Part shown: positions 16,172-24,489 of the stretch, piece by piece
Position numbering within the stretch: the stretch's first letter is position 1
Layout: each line of letters starts with the position of its first letter
Assembly (NCBI RefSeq): GCF_012911875.1
Contig: NZ_JAAXKZ010000033.1
Span: 1 to 49,704 of the forward strand
Direction of reading: 5' to 3'
DNA: 49,704 bases
Source: Pseudonocardia bannensis
Lineage (GTDB): Bacteria; Actinomycetota; Actinomycetes; Mycobacteriales; Pseudonocardiaceae
Notes under the pieces: generated by a model
The model's input: only the letters and a program-made list of their open reading frames with translations
Databases searched by the model: none
Told to the model about the DNA's origin: nothing
Program-made: the position numbers and the translations under genes

Positions 16172-17536
16172 GTGACCGAGGGCACGGTGCTGCTCGTCGT
16201 CGTCGTCCTGATCGTGCTGCTGGTCGTGGTGTCCGTGGTCAAATCGGTGCAGATCATCCCGCAGGCCACGGCGGCGGTCATCGAGCGCCTGGGCCGCTAC
16301 AAGACCACCCAGCCGCCGGGCCTGACGTTCCTGGTGCCGTTCATCGACAAGATCCGGGAACGGATCGACCTGCGCGAGCAGGTGGTCTCCTTCCCGCCGC
16401 AACCGGTGATCACCCAGGACAACCTGACGGTCAACATCGACACGGTCGTCTACTACCAGGTCACGGACCCGAAGGCCGCCGTCTACGAGATCTCCGACTA
16501 CATCACCGGCGTCGAGCAGATCACGACGACGACGCTGCGCAACGTGGTCGGCGGGATGAGCCTCGAGGGCACCCTGACCTCCCGCGACCAGATCAACACG
16601 GTGCTGCGCGGCGAGCTGGACGAGGCCACCGGCCGCTGGGGCATCCGGGTCGCCCGGGTCGAGATCAAGGCCATCGACCCGCCGCCGTCGATCCAGGAGT
16701 CCATGGAGCGGCAGATGAAGGCCGACCGCGAGAAGCGCGCCATGATCCTCACCGCGGAGGGGCAGCGGGAGGCGGCGATCCGCAGCGCGGAGGGCCAGAA
16801 GCAGTCGCAGATCCTCACCGCGGAGGGCGCCAAGCAGGCGGCGATCCTCGACGCCGAGGCCGATCGGCAGTCGCGGATCCTGCGCGCCCAGGGCGACCGG
16901 GCGGCCCGCTACCTGCAGGCCCAAGGCCAGGCCAAGGCGATCGAGAAGGTGTTCGCCGCGATCAAGGCCGGCAAGCCGACGCCGGAGTTGCTGGCCTACC
17001 AGTACCTGCAGACGCTGCCGCAGATGGCGCAGGGCGACGCCAACAAGGTCTGGCTCGTGCCCAGTGACTTCGGCAAGGCCCTGGAGGGCTTCACCCGCAT
17101 GCTCGGGGCGCCCGGCGACGACGGCGTGTTCCGGTTCCAGCCCAGCCCCTCCGACGACGGTGTGCGCACCCGCCCCGAGGACGACGACGAGGCGATCAAG
17201 GACTGGTTCGACACCTCGAGCGACCCGGAGATCGCCCGCCAGGTAGCCGACGCCGAGGCGCAGGCGCGCCAGGAGATCCCGGCGCTGGGCGAGCCTCCGG
17301 CGGCCATCGCGCCCCCGCGGGCGCCCCGTCCGGACACCGAGGAGACCGGCGGCCGGCCGGCGGCTCCGCAGGCCGAGCGGCCCGCCGGGGGACCGCCGCC
17401 CGCGGGGGAGCGGCCCGCCCCGCAGCAGGAGAGTGCCGTCCCGACGCCGCCGCGGGGGATCCCGCAGGTCCCCGAGGGCGGGCACGAGGGCCCGGCCCCG
17501 CGCCCGGGCTACCCCTCACCGCCGCCTCCGCGCTAG
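16172..17536 (+). CDS. SPFH domain protein (stomatin/prohibitin-like)
   Basis: Membrane-anchored SPFH protein, 454 aa. An N-terminal transmembrane helix (LLVVVVLIVLLVVVSVVKSV) is followed by the band-7 domain (IIPQATAAVIERLGRYKTTQPPGL to about residue 190, with the stomatin-like SFPPQPVITQDNLTVNIDTV). A coiled coil then contains repeated AEGQ/AEGAKQAAILDAEADRQ units. The last 120 residues are Pro/Ala/Glu-rich and disordered, an extension not usual in stomatins. GGGAGGGG precedes the GTG. SPFH proteins oligomerise into large membrane cages, and the NfeD gene upstream is the usual partner. The last part of the tail (PSPPPPR) runs to the terminator. Confidence 0.92.
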   Translation: MTEGTVLLVVVVLIVLLVVVSVVKSVQIIPQATAAVIERLGRYKTTQPPGLTFLVPFIDKIRERIDLREQVVSFPPQPVITQDNLTVNIDTVVYYQVTDPKAAVYEISDYITGVEQITTTTLRNVVGGMSLEGTLTSRDQINTVLRGELDEATGRWGIRVARVEIKAIDPPPSIQESMERQMKADREKRAMILTAEGQREAAIRSAEGQKQSQILTAEGAKQAAILDAEADRQSRILRAQGDRAARYLQAQGQAKAIEKVFAAIKAGKPTPELLAYQYLQTLPQMAQGDANKVWLVPSDFGKALEGFTRMLGAPGDDGVFRFQPSPSDDGVRTRPEDDDEAIKDWFDTSSDPEIARQVADAEAQARQEIPALGEPPAAIAPPRAPRPDTEETGGRPAAPQAERPAGGPPPAGERPAPQQESAVPTPPRGIPQVPEGGHEGPAPRPGYPSPPPPR

Positions 17537-17543
17537 CCCGCGA

Positions 17544-17571
17544 CGCCGCCGGGTGCCGCCGCCCGGTGGCG
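17544..17571. terminator. hairpin between convergent SPFH and cbiO genes
   Basis: CGCCGCCGGG pairs with CCCGGTGGCG (one G-U pair) across an 8-nt loop. It lies 8 bp past the SPFH stop and 19 bp from the cbiO stop. Confidence 0.6.
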
Positions 17572-17589
17572 TGCGTTCGCAGACGGTGT

Positions 17590-18372
17590 CTAGGACAGGG
17601 TGAAACCGAAGGGGAGTTCGAGGCGGTGGCGGCGCAGCAGGTCGGCGTCGGCCAGCAACTCGCGGGTCGGCCCGTCGGCCACGACGACGCCGTCGTCGAG
17701 CACCACGCTGCGCGGACACAGCTGCAGGGCGTACGGCAGGTCGTGGGTGACCATCAGCATCGTCCGTCCGAGCCCGAGCAACACCTCGGCCAGTTCCCGG
17801 CGGGCCACCGGGTCGAGGTTCGACGAGGGCTCGTCGAGCACCAGGATCTCCGGCTCGCAGGCCAGCACCGTGGCCAGCGCGACCCGCCGCCGCTGCCCGC
17901 CGGACAGGTGCAGCGGCGACCGGTCGGCGTGCTCGGCCATGCCGACGGCGTCCAGCGCCGCCCGCACCCGTTCGCGCAGCTCCGGGCCCTGCACCCCGAA
18001 GTTCGCGGGCCCGAAGGCGACATCCTCGCCGACCGTCGGCATGAACAGCTGGTCGTCGGGGTCCTGGAAGACGATCCCGACCCGGCGGCGGATCTCGTGC
18101 AGGTTCGGTTTGGCCACCGCCAGCCCGCCGACCTCGACCGAGCCGTGCCCGGCGCTGAGGATGCCGTTGAGGTGCAGCACCAGCGTCGTCTTGCCGGCAC
18201 CGTTCGGGCCGAGAAGGGCCACCCGTTCGCCGGGCTCGATGCGCAGGTCCACCCCGTAGAGCGCCTGATGGCCGTCGGGATAGGCGAAGGCCAGCTCGCG
18301 GATGTGCAGCGACGGAGCCCGCACGGCGGGGTCGGCGGGTGCGGTCTCGGACGTCTGCGGCATGGCGCTCAT
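17590..18372 (-). CDS. cbiO: cobalt/nickel ECF transporter ATPase CbiO
   Basis: ATP-binding subunit of an energy-coupling-factor importer for Co2+ or Ni2+, cytoplasmic face of the membrane. Walker A is LLGPNGAGKTT, the Q-loop is VFQDPDDQLFMPTVGEDVAFGP (typical of ECF ATPases), the signature is LSGGQRRRVALA, Walker B is ILVLDEPSSNLDP, and the H-loop is MVTHDLPYA. Length is 260 aa. The ATG at 18372 overlaps the cbiQ stop (ATGA). A second in-frame ATG three codons later is possible. It is the last gene of the cbiM-PDGLE-cbiQ-cbiO operon. Confidence 0.95.
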   Translation of the reverse strand: MSAMPQTSETAPADPAVRAPSLHIRELAFAYPDGHQALYGVDLRIEPGERVALLGPNGAGKTTLVLHLNGILSAGHGSVEVGGLAVAKPNLHEIRRRVGIVFQDPDDQLFMPTVGEDVAFGPANFGVQGPELRERVRAALDAVGMAEHADRSPLHLSGGQRRRVALATVLACEPEILVLDEPSSNLDPVARRELAEVLLGLGRTMLMVTHDLPYALQLCPRSVVLDDGVVVADGPTRELLADADLLRRHRLELPFGFTLS

Positions 18373-19133
18373 GTCATCACCCACCCGGTGACGGCCAGCA
18401 CGAGGGCCACCCCGACCGGGGCGAGCCCGCGGGCCCAGTCCCGGCGAGTTGTGCGCGTGTCGGTCAGCTGCGGCATCTCCCCGGCCCACCCCCGCGACAG
18501 CATCGCCAGGTGCACCCGTTCGCCGCGTTCATAGGTCCGGACGAACAGGCTGCCGACTCCGCGGGCGGTGGCCCCGACCTGCCAGAGGAAACGGGGGTCA
18601 TGGCCCCGGGCGATCCGGGCGAGCCGCATCCGGCGGGCCTCGGCGGCGATGACGTCGGCGTAGCGGAGCATCAAGGTCGCGATGGTGGTCACCATGGGCG
18701 GGGTGTGCAGCCGCTGCAGCCCGAGCAGGACGTCGCGCAGCGGGGTCGTCGCGGCGAGGGTGAGCGAGGTCAGCACACCGAGGGTGCCCTTGATCAGGAT
18801 GTTCCACGCGCCGAGCAGTCCGGCTTCGGAGAGCGACAGGCCCAGCCATTCGATGCGCGGGTCGGGGCCGGTGAACGGCAGCAGCACGGCGAGCACCACG
18901 AACGGCGCCTCGATCAGCGACCGCCGCGCGATCCAGCCCGGTGGGATCCGCGCGACCCACCAGACCGCGGCGAGCAGCAGCAGGTAGCCGCCGAAGACCG
19001 GGAAGGCCTCGCGCGGGGTGGCGACGACGCAGAGCACCCCGAGGAACGCGGCGACGATCTTGACCTCGGCCGGTAGCCGATGCGCGGCGGAGGTGCCGGG
19101 CAGGTACAGCGGGTGCGCGTGACCGGCGCCCAC
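18369..19133 (-). CDS. cbiQ: cobalt/nickel ECF transporter T component CbiQ
   Basis: Integral membrane coupling subunit (254 aa) connecting CbiM to the CbiO ATPases. There are about five hydrophobic segments. The two cytoplasmic coupling-helix motifs with Ala-Arg-Gly are seen in RLARIARGHDPR and in VHLAMLSRGWAGE, as expected for EcfT proteins. The N-terminal HRLPAEVKIVAAFLGVL is typical of CbiQ. It overlaps cbiO by four bases and starts 7 bp after the PDGLE gene. Confidence 0.93.
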   Translation of the reverse strand: MGAGHAHPLYLPGTSAAHRLPAEVKIVAAFLGVLCVVATPREAFPVFGGYLLLLAAVWWVARIPPGWIARRSLIEAPFVVLAVLLPFTGPDPRIEWLGLSLSEAGLLGAWNILIKGTLGVLTSLTLAATTPLRDVLLGLQRLHTPPMVTTIATLMLRYADVIAAEARRMRLARIARGHDPRFLWQVGATARGVGSLFVRTYERGERVHLAMLSRGWAGEMPQLTDTRTTRRDWARGLAPVGVALVLAVTGWVMT

Positions 19134-19140
19134 GCCGGCC

Positions 19141-19518
19141 TCAGCGCTCCGCGCTGTCGCCGGGTCGGCGCCGCCGCAGCAGCCAGAACAGGCCGCCGGC
19201 CACCACGAGGGTGCCGACCACGCCGATGACCCCGGCCAGCCCGACGGTCCCGTCCCGGCCTGCGACGGTGTAGTCCGCGAGCGGGCTGGAGCCGAGGGCG
19301 TGGTCCTGCGCGTTCTGCGCGATGCAGGTGCCCTCCAGTTGCTCGCCGGCCTCGGTCTCGGTCACCTGGCAGCCGTTGAGCGTGACGCTGTCCAGACCAT
19401 CGGGGTCGGGACTGGCGAAGTAGGACAGCCCGCCGGCGACGAGCAGGGCCACCACGAGGAAACCGAGGAGGAAGCCGGCCTGCCGGCGACCGGCACCGGT
19501 CGGAGCGGGGCGGTTCAC
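19141..19518 (-). CDS. PDGLE-domain protein (CbiN-like)
   Basis: A 125-residue protein with one N-terminal transmembrane helix (FLLGFLVVALLVAGGLSYFA), an extracytoplasmic loop opening with SPDPDGLDSVTL (the PDGLE motif, here PDGLD), two Cys in the loop (NGCQV and GTCIA) that could form a disulfide, and a C-terminal helix (VGLAGVIGVVGTLVVAGGLFWLL). PDGLE proteins take the place of CbiN next to CbiM in Ni/Co ECF importers and are needed for transport. It overlaps the cbiM stop by four bases. Confidence 0.9.
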   Translation of the reverse strand: MNRPAPTGAGRRQAGFLLGFLVVALLVAGGLSYFASPDPDGLDSVTLNGCQVTETEAGEQLEGTCIAQNAQDHALGSSPLADYTVAGRDGTVGLAGVIGVVGTLVVAGGLFWLLRRRRPGDSAER

Positions 19519-20291
19519 GACGCGCTCCCTCGGGTGGTGGCCTCGGTGCTGTCGGTGCTGTCGGTGCTGTCGGTGCTGTCGGTGCTGTCGGGGCTACCGG
19601 ACGGCTCGGGATGTGGCCCGGCGCGGCGCAGTTCCAGTTTCGCCGGCGACCCGGCCAGGAGGTGGACCAGATCGGGCCGGACGGCCGCGACCGCGCCGAC
19701 CGTCGCCGCGGTGATGATCCCCTCGCCGATGCCGATCAGCGCGTGCAGGCCGACCATCAAGGCGAAGACCGTGGTCAGCGAGGCTCCGCCGGCACCGCCG
19801 ATCGCGTACTGCAGGACGAAGCCCAGGGAGGCGACCACGGTGTTGACGAGCGCCGCGATGAAGGCGGTCGTGAGCAGGCCGGGCCGGCTGCGACGGGCGA
19901 ACCGGCGCAGCAGCACGGCGACCGCGTAGCCCGTCCAGACGCCGATGATCGCCATGTTGACGATGTTGGTGCCCAGCGCGGTCAACCCGCCGTCGGCGAA
20001 CCACAGTGCCTGCACGGCGAGCACGATGGCGATGGAGATCATGCCCACCCACGGCCCGACCAGGATCGCGACCAGGGCTCCACCGAGGAGGTGGCCGCTG
20101 GCACCCGGCAGGATCGGGAAGTTGATCATCTGGACAGCGAACACGAACGCCGTGACCAGCCCGGCCATCGGTGCGCTGCGGTCGTCCAGGTCGGCTCGGG
20201 CCCGGGTGACGGCGATGGCCAGCCCGATCACCGCGACGGCGCCGAACGCCAACGACGTCGGCGCGTTCACCAACCCGTCGCTCATGTGCAT
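19515..20291 (-). CDS. cbiM: cobalt/nickel ECF transporter S component CbiM
   Basis: Substrate-specific membrane subunit binding Co2+ or Ni2+. The start at 20291 gives MHMSDGLVNAP, placing His at position 2, which in CbiM/NikM coordinates the metal together with the N-terminal amine. This decides the start against upstream ATGs at 20303 and 20396. Further conserved parts are FPILPGASGHLLGGALVA (metal-ligand His), LAVQALWFADGGLTALGTN and GLHALIGIGEGIITA. There are about six to seven membrane segments. The C-terminal tail carries five DST repeats encoded by a 9-bp tandem array. First gene of the operon. Confidence 0.94.
   Translation of the reverse strand: MHMSDGLVNAPTSLAFGAVAVIGLAIAVTRARADLDDRSAPMAGLVTAFVFAVQMINFPILPGASGHLLGGALVAILVGPWVGMISIAIVLAVQALWFADGGLTALGTNIVNMAIIGVWTGYAVAVLLRRFARRSRPGLLTTAFIAALVNTVVASLGFVLQYAIGGAGGASLTTVFALMVGLHALIGIGEGIITAATVGAVAAVRPDLVHLLAGSPAKLELRRAGPHPEPSGSPDSTDSTDSTDSTDSTEATTRGSAS
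19543..19587. repeat. 9-bp tandem repeat inside cbiM
   Basis: TCGGTGCTG is repeated five times without change, encoding a Ser-Asp-Thr series on the minus strand (DSTDST...). A sixth degenerate unit follows. Because the unit is a multiple of three, copy-number changes would lengthen or shorten the cytoplasmic tail without a frameshift. Confidence 0.9.
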
Positions 20292-20354
20292 GGCGAGAAC
20301 CATGCGCCACTCCTCTCGCCCGAGCGCCCACTCGGCGGGTGGGCCGACGGGTGC

Positions 20355-20382
20355 ATTAAACGCGAGGCATGAGCAATCGCAA
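20355..20382 (-). promoter_or_regulatory. promoter of the cbiM operon
   Basis: On the minus strand TTGCGA (20382-20377) and TTTAAT (20360-20355) are separated by 16 bp, a good sigma-A promoter. TTGC is repeated six bases apart (TTGCGATTGC), overlapping the -35, and could be part of a metalloregulator site. The leader is about 55-60 nt, too short for a cobalamin riboswitch. Confidence 0.55.
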
Positions 20383-20451
20383 AGCTCTAGCGACAAGTCG
20401 AGGCGGGGCGGGCCGGGGTGCGGGACGGCCCCGCACCCCGGCGGACCCGCA

Positions 20452-21924
20452 TCAGGTGGCCAGGCCGATGGCCACGTACTTGATCTCCAGGAACTCCTCG
20501 ATGCCGACCTTGCCGCCCTCGCGGCCGATCCCGGACTGCTTGACCCCGCCGAACGGCGCCGCCGGGTTGGACACCAGGCCGGTGTTGAGCCCGACCATCC
20601 CGCTCTCCAGCCGCGCGGCGACCCGCAGCGCCCGGTTCACGTCCTGGGTGTACTGGTAGTTGACCAGGCCGAACTCGGTGCCGTTGGCCATAGCCAGCGC
20701 GTCCTCCTCGTCCTCGAACGTGATGATCGGCGCGACCGGGCCGAAGATCTCCTCACGCTGCAGCCGGGCGTCGCGCGGGACGTCGGCGAGGACGGTCGGC
20801 TGGTAGAAGTAGCCCGGCCCGTCCTGCGGCTTGCCCCCGACCAGCACCTTCGCCCCGCGCTCGACCGCGTCGGCGACGAGCTCGGCCACCTTGTCCCGGC
20901 CCTTGGCGTTGATCAGCGGGCCGACCTGGACGCCGTCCTCGGTGCCCCGGCCGACCTTGAGCGCACCCATCCTCTCGGCCAGGCGTTCGGCGAACTCGCC
21001 GGCGACCGAGCTGTGCACCAGGAAGCGGTTCGCCGCGGTGCACGCCTCGCCCATGTTGCGCATCTTCGCGATCATCGCGCCCTCGAGTGCGGCATCGAGG
21101 TCGGCGTCGTCGAACACGATGAACGCGGCGTTGCCGCCGAGCTCCATCGAGGTCCGCAGCACGTTGTCGGAGGCCTGCTGCAGCAGGATCTTGCCGATCG
21201 GGGTCGAGCCGGTGAAGGACAGCTTGCGCGTCCGCCCGTCCCGGATCACGGGCTCCATGACACCACCGGAGTTGCTGGTGGTGATGATGTTGAGCGCCCC
21301 GTCGGGCAGCCCGGCCTCCTGCAGGATCCCGCCCAGGGCCAGCATCGACAGCGGGGTCTCGGAGGCCGGTTTGATCACGCTCGCGCAGCCGGCCGCGACC
21401 GCCGGGCCGATCTTGCGGGTCCCCATGGCCAGCGGGAAGTTCCACGGCGTGATGAACGCGCTCACCCCGACGGGCTGGCGCATCACCATGAACCGGCTGG
21501 CGCCGTTGGGGGCGGTCGCGTAGTCGCCGCCGATGCGCACCGCCTCCTCGGCGAACCAGCGGAAGAACTCGGCCGCGTAGGTGATCTCGGCCGTCGACTC
21601 CGCGATGGGTTTGCCCATCTCCAGGGTCATCAGCAGGGAGAGGTCGTCGATCCGGTCCATGATCATCTCGAAGGACCGGCGCAGGATCTCCCCGCGCTCG
21701 CGCGGCGCCATGGCCGCGAACGAGGGCTGCACGGCGTCCGCGGCGGCCAGCGCGGCCAGCCCGTCGTCCACCCCGGCGTCCGCGACCTCGCACAGCGCCT
21801 TGCCGGTGGCGGGGTCCTCCACCGGGAAGGTCTTGCCCGACTCCGCCGGGCGCCAGGAGCCACCGATGAACAGATCCTTCTGGACGGCGTCGAGAACGGC
21901 CTGTTCGCGATCGGGATTCGTCAT
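20452..21924 (-). CDS. NAD(P)-dependent succinate-semialdehyde-type dehydrogenase
   Basis: Oxidises an aldehyde to the acid, most likely succinate semialdehyde to succinate. 490 aa aldehyde dehydrogenase: PWNFPLAMGTRKIGPAVAAGC (cofactor site), SFTGSTPIGK, catalytic Glu in MELGGNA, catalytic Cys295 in GEACTAANR, EEIFGPVAPI and a C-terminal GGVKQSGIGREGG. The NIITTSNSGGVMEPVI stretch and ACTAANR form are typical of the SSADH/GabD group. It is divergent from a coupled acyl-CoA dehydrogenase pair. Shared regulation from the 93-bp gap is possible. Substrate is inferred from family resemblance only. Confidence 0.9.
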   Translation of the reverse strand: MTNPDREQAVLDAVQKDLFIGGSWRPAESGKTFPVEDPATGKALCEVADAGVDDGLAALAAADAVQPSFAAMAPRERGEILRRSFEMIMDRIDDLSLLMTLEMGKPIAESTAEITYAAEFFRWFAEEAVRIGGDYATAPNGASRFMVMRQPVGVSAFITPWNFPLAMGTRKIGPAVAAGCASVIKPASETPLSMLALGGILQEAGLPDGALNIITTSNSGGVMEPVIRDGRTRKLSFTGSTPIGKILLQQASDNVLRTSMELGGNAAFIVFDDADLDAALEGAMIAKMRNMGEACTAANRFLVHSSVAGEFAERLAERMGALKVGRGTEDGVQVGPLINAKGRDKVAELVADAVERGAKVLVGGKPQDGPGYFYQPTVLADVPRDARLQREEIFGPVAPIITFEDEEDALAMANGTEFGLVNYQYTQDVNRALRVAARLESGMVGLNTGLVSNPAAPFGGVKQSGIGREGGKVGIEEFLEIKYVAIGLAT

Positions 21925-22017
21925 GATCTGGATGTTCCCACCGGTGAGCACGGTGATGCATGGTCTGTGTCCCAGGATGAGGCTGTCGATCGCCGGACGG
22001 TTGTGCAGGATGGGGCC

Positions 22018-23229
22018 GTGACGGAAACCCTGACCAGGCTGCCCACCCTGGTACCTCCCCCCGTCGAGCTCCCGGAACGGGCCGCCGCCCTGCGGGCCGA
22101 CGTTCGCGCCTTCCTCGCCGAGGAGCGAGCCGCGCAGCGCTGGCATCCGCGGGCCGACGTCTGGCTGTCCGGCTGGGACGAGCGGTTCTCCAAGGAACTC
22201 GCGCGACGCGGCTGGCTGGGCATGACGATCCCGACCGAGTACGGCGGCCACGGCGCGTCCCCGCTGGACCGCTACGTGGTGACCGAGGAACTGCTGGCCG
22301 CGGGAGCGCCGGTGGCCGCGCACTGGGTCGCCGACCGGCAGATCGGGCCCTCGCTGATGCGCTTCGGCACCGAGGAGCAGCGGCAGAAGTTCCTGCCCGG
22401 CATCGCACGGGGCGAGGTGTACTTCGGCATCGGGATGAGCGAGCCCGACTCCGGCTCCGACCTCGCCTCGGTGCGGACCCGCGCCGAGCGCGTCGACGGC
22501 GGCTGGGAGCTGACCGGGACGAAGGTGTGGACCTCGGGCGCACACCACGCGCACGCGTTCTTCGCCCTGGCCCGCAGCGCTCCGCGCGACGAGAACAACC
22601 GGCACGCCGGGCTCAGCCAGTTCATCGTCGAGCTCGACGCGCCGGGCGTGACGATCCGGCCGATCCCGCTGCTGACCGGCGCGCACCACTTCAACGAGGT
22701 GGTGTTCGACAAGGTCTTCATCCCGGACTCGATGGTCCTCGGGGAGATCGGTGCCGGCTGGCACCAGGTGACCAGCGAGCTGGCCTTCGAGCGCAGCGGA
22801 CCGGAGCGGTTCCTGTCCACGTTCCCGCTGCTGCAGGCCCTCGTCGCCCAGATCGCCGGGACGGATCTGGACGCCGAAGGGTCGCTTGCGGGCCCGAGCA
22901 TCGACGCCGGGCGCCGCCGCGACCTCGGCGGGCTGGTCTCGCGGCTGTGGACGCTGCGCCGGATGTCGCTGGCGGTGGCCGGCTCCCTGGAGTCCGGGCA
23001 CGCGCCGGAGCTGGCCGCGGCCGTGGTCAAGGACCTCGGCACCCGGTTCGAGAACGAGATCATCGACGCGGCCCGGCTGCTGGTCGCGATCCCACCCGAC
23101 CCGGGGGCCGAGCACGGCTACGCGCGGCTGCTCGCCGACGCGGTGCTGCACGCGCCCGGGTTCACCCTGCGCGGTGGGACGAACGAGGTGCTGCGCGGGA
23201 TCGTGGCACGGGGAATGGGGCTGCGATGA
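22018..23229 (+). CDS. acyl-CoA dehydrogenase, first subunit
   Basis: FAD-dependent acyl-CoA dehydrogenase (403 aa). N-terminal helical domain (WLGMTIPTEYGGHGASPLDRYVVTEELLAAGAP), middle beta-domain motifs YFGIGMSEPDSGSDLASVRTRAERVDGGWELTGTKVWTSGA, and C-terminal FTLRGGTNEVLRGIVARGMGLR. The stop overlaps the ATG of a second, shorter ACAD gene. Adjacent unequal ACAD genes in actinobacteria often encode alpha2-beta2 heterotetramers, as in steroid side-chain degradation (FadE/ChsE pairs), which is a reasonable model here. The GTG start follows GGATGGGG. Substrate unknown, since no other beta-oxidation genes are adjacent. Confidence 0.92.
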   Translation: MTETLTRLPTLVPPPVELPERAAALRADVRAFLAEERAAQRWHPRADVWLSGWDERFSKELARRGWLGMTIPTEYGGHGASPLDRYVVTEELLAAGAPVAAHWVADRQIGPSLMRFGTEEQRQKFLPGIARGEVYFGIGMSEPDSGSDLASVRTRAERVDGGWELTGTKVWTSGAHHAHAFFALARSAPRDENNRHAGLSQFIVELDAPGVTIRPIPLLTGAHHFNEVVFDKVFIPDSMVLGEIGAGWHQVTSELAFERSGPERFLSTFPLLQALVAQIAGTDLDAEGSLAGPSIDAGRRRDLGGLVSRLWTLRRMSLAVAGSLESGHAPELAAAVVKDLGTRFENEIIDAARLLVAIPPDPGAEHGYARLLADAVLHAPGFTLRGGTNEVLRGIVARGMGLR

Positions 23230-24281
23230 GTGACAACGCCGAACTGGTCGAGCTGGCGGAGTCGATCTTCGCCGACGCTCGCTCCACCGCGTCGGAGTCC
23301 GAGTCCGGACTCGACGCCGGGCTGTGGAAGACCCTCGAGGAGACCGGGCTGGCCCGGCTCACACTGCCCGAGGCGGCCGGGGGCAGCGACGGAACGCTGA
23401 CCGACGCCGCCGCGGTGCTGTCCATGGCCGGCGCCTACGCCGCCCGGATCCCGCTGGTCGAGACCGACCTGCTCGCGGGCTGGCTGGCCCACGCCGCGGG
23501 CCTGGAGACGCCGTCCGGGCCGCTGACCGCGGTCGCGGCCGACCTGACGGTCACGCCGTCCGGCGAGGCGGGCGCCGCCGGGGCCCGGGTGACGGGCCTG
23601 CTGGCCCGGGTGCCGTGGGCACGGTCCGCGGCGGCGATCGTGGTGCTCAGCGGCGACCACGTGCTCGTGCTGGACCGGGCGGCGGTGACGGTCACCGAGG
23701 GGGTCAACCTCGCCGAGGAACCGCGCGACACCGTCACGGTCGACACCGGCCTCGACAGCGGCGCGGTCGGCACCGCCCCGGCCGGGGCCGCCGCCGAGTT
23801 CCGGCTCCGCGCCGCCCTCGGCCGGGCGCTGCTGCTGGCCGGGGCGGCCCGCGGGGCACTCGCGGAGTCCGTGCGCTACGCCGGGGAGCGGGTCCAGTTC
23901 GGGCGGCCGATCGGCCGGTTCCAGGCCGTCCAGCAGCAACTGGCCCTCGCCGCGGCCGAGGTGGCCGCGGCCGCCGCGGCCACCGACGCCGCGGCCCGGA
24001 CCGCCGCCGTCGACGGGTTCGGCGCCGCCTCGACCGCGTTCGCCGTCGCCGCCGCCAAGGCCCGCGCCGGGGAGGCCGCCGGGCAGGTCGCCCGGATCGC
24101 GCACCAGGTGCACGGCGCGATCGGCTTCACCCGCGAACACCACCTGCGCCTGGTCACCACCCGGCTGTGGTCCTGGCGCGACGAGGACGGCAGCGACGCC
24201 CAGTGGAACGACGAGATCGGCGCTCGCGTGCTGGCCGCCGGCCCCGACGGCCTCTGGCCCCTGGTGACGGGCACCCCGTAA
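23226..24281 (+). CDS. acyl-CoA dehydrogenase, second subunit
   Basis: Partner ACAD-like protein (351 aa). The N-terminal domain is recognisable (LEETGLARLTLPEAAGGSDGTLTDAAAVLSMAGAYAARIPLVET). The middle domain is short and divergent, lacking the SEP.SGSD substrate/FAD signature of its neighbour. The C-terminal helical domain is normal (RYAGERVQFGRPIGRFQAVQQQLA, HQVHGAIGFTREHHLRLVTTRLWSWRDEDG). Such reduced middle domains are typical of the non-catalytic or half-site subunit in heteromeric ACADs. Start overlaps the previous stop (ATGA), so the two are made in equal amounts. Confidence 0.9.
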   Translation: MSDNAELVELAESIFADARSTASESESGLDAGLWKTLEETGLARLTLPEAAGGSDGTLTDAAAVLSMAGAYAARIPLVETDLLAGWLAHAAGLETPSGPLTAVAADLTVTPSGEAGAAGARVTGLLARVPWARSAAAIVVLSGDHVLVLDRAAVTVTEGVNLAEEPRDTVTVDTGLDSGAVGTAPAGAAAEFRLRAALGRALLLAGAARGALAESVRYAGERVQFGRPIGRFQAVQQQLALAAAEVAAAAAATDAAARTAAVDGFGAASTAFAVAAAKARAGEAAGQVARIAHQVHGAIGFTREHHLRLVTTRLWSWRDEDGSDAQWNDEIGARVLAAGPDGLWPLVTGTP

Positions 24282-24345
24282 CCCCGTTCCGCGCTGCCCC
24301 GCAACCCCGCTCCGTGAGGGAGACGGGGCGCGGGGCGGTGCGGGG

Positions 24346-24435
24346 TCACGGCGCGATCGCGGTCGCCTCGATCTCGATGAGCATCTCGGGGAAGGCGAGC
24401 CGGGCACCGGCGTCGATACGCACATCTGCATAGCC
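24346..24435 (-). pseudogene. RidA-family C-terminal remnant
   Basis: On the minus strand 29 codons ending in TGA at 24346-24348 read GYADVRIDAGARLAFPEML followed by IEIEATAIAP. This matches the end of RidA/YjgF proteins, where the helix is followed by the (I/V)E(I/V)EA(I/V)A strand. An in-frame stop (TGA at 24436-24438) lies immediately upstream, so only the last quarter of the gene remains. The rest has been deleted. It cannot be expressed as a RidA protein. Confidence 0.7.
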
Positions 24436-24489
24436 TCATCGCCGGTGGTGTCACCGCCGAACGCACGACCCGGCGGCGGCCCCCGGGGG

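Noticed and set aside
20292..20451. Cobalamin riboswitch upstream of cbiM
   Set aside because: The promoter at 20355-20382 leaves only some 60 nt of leader, and no B12-box-like element is visible. A riboswitch needs about 200 nt.
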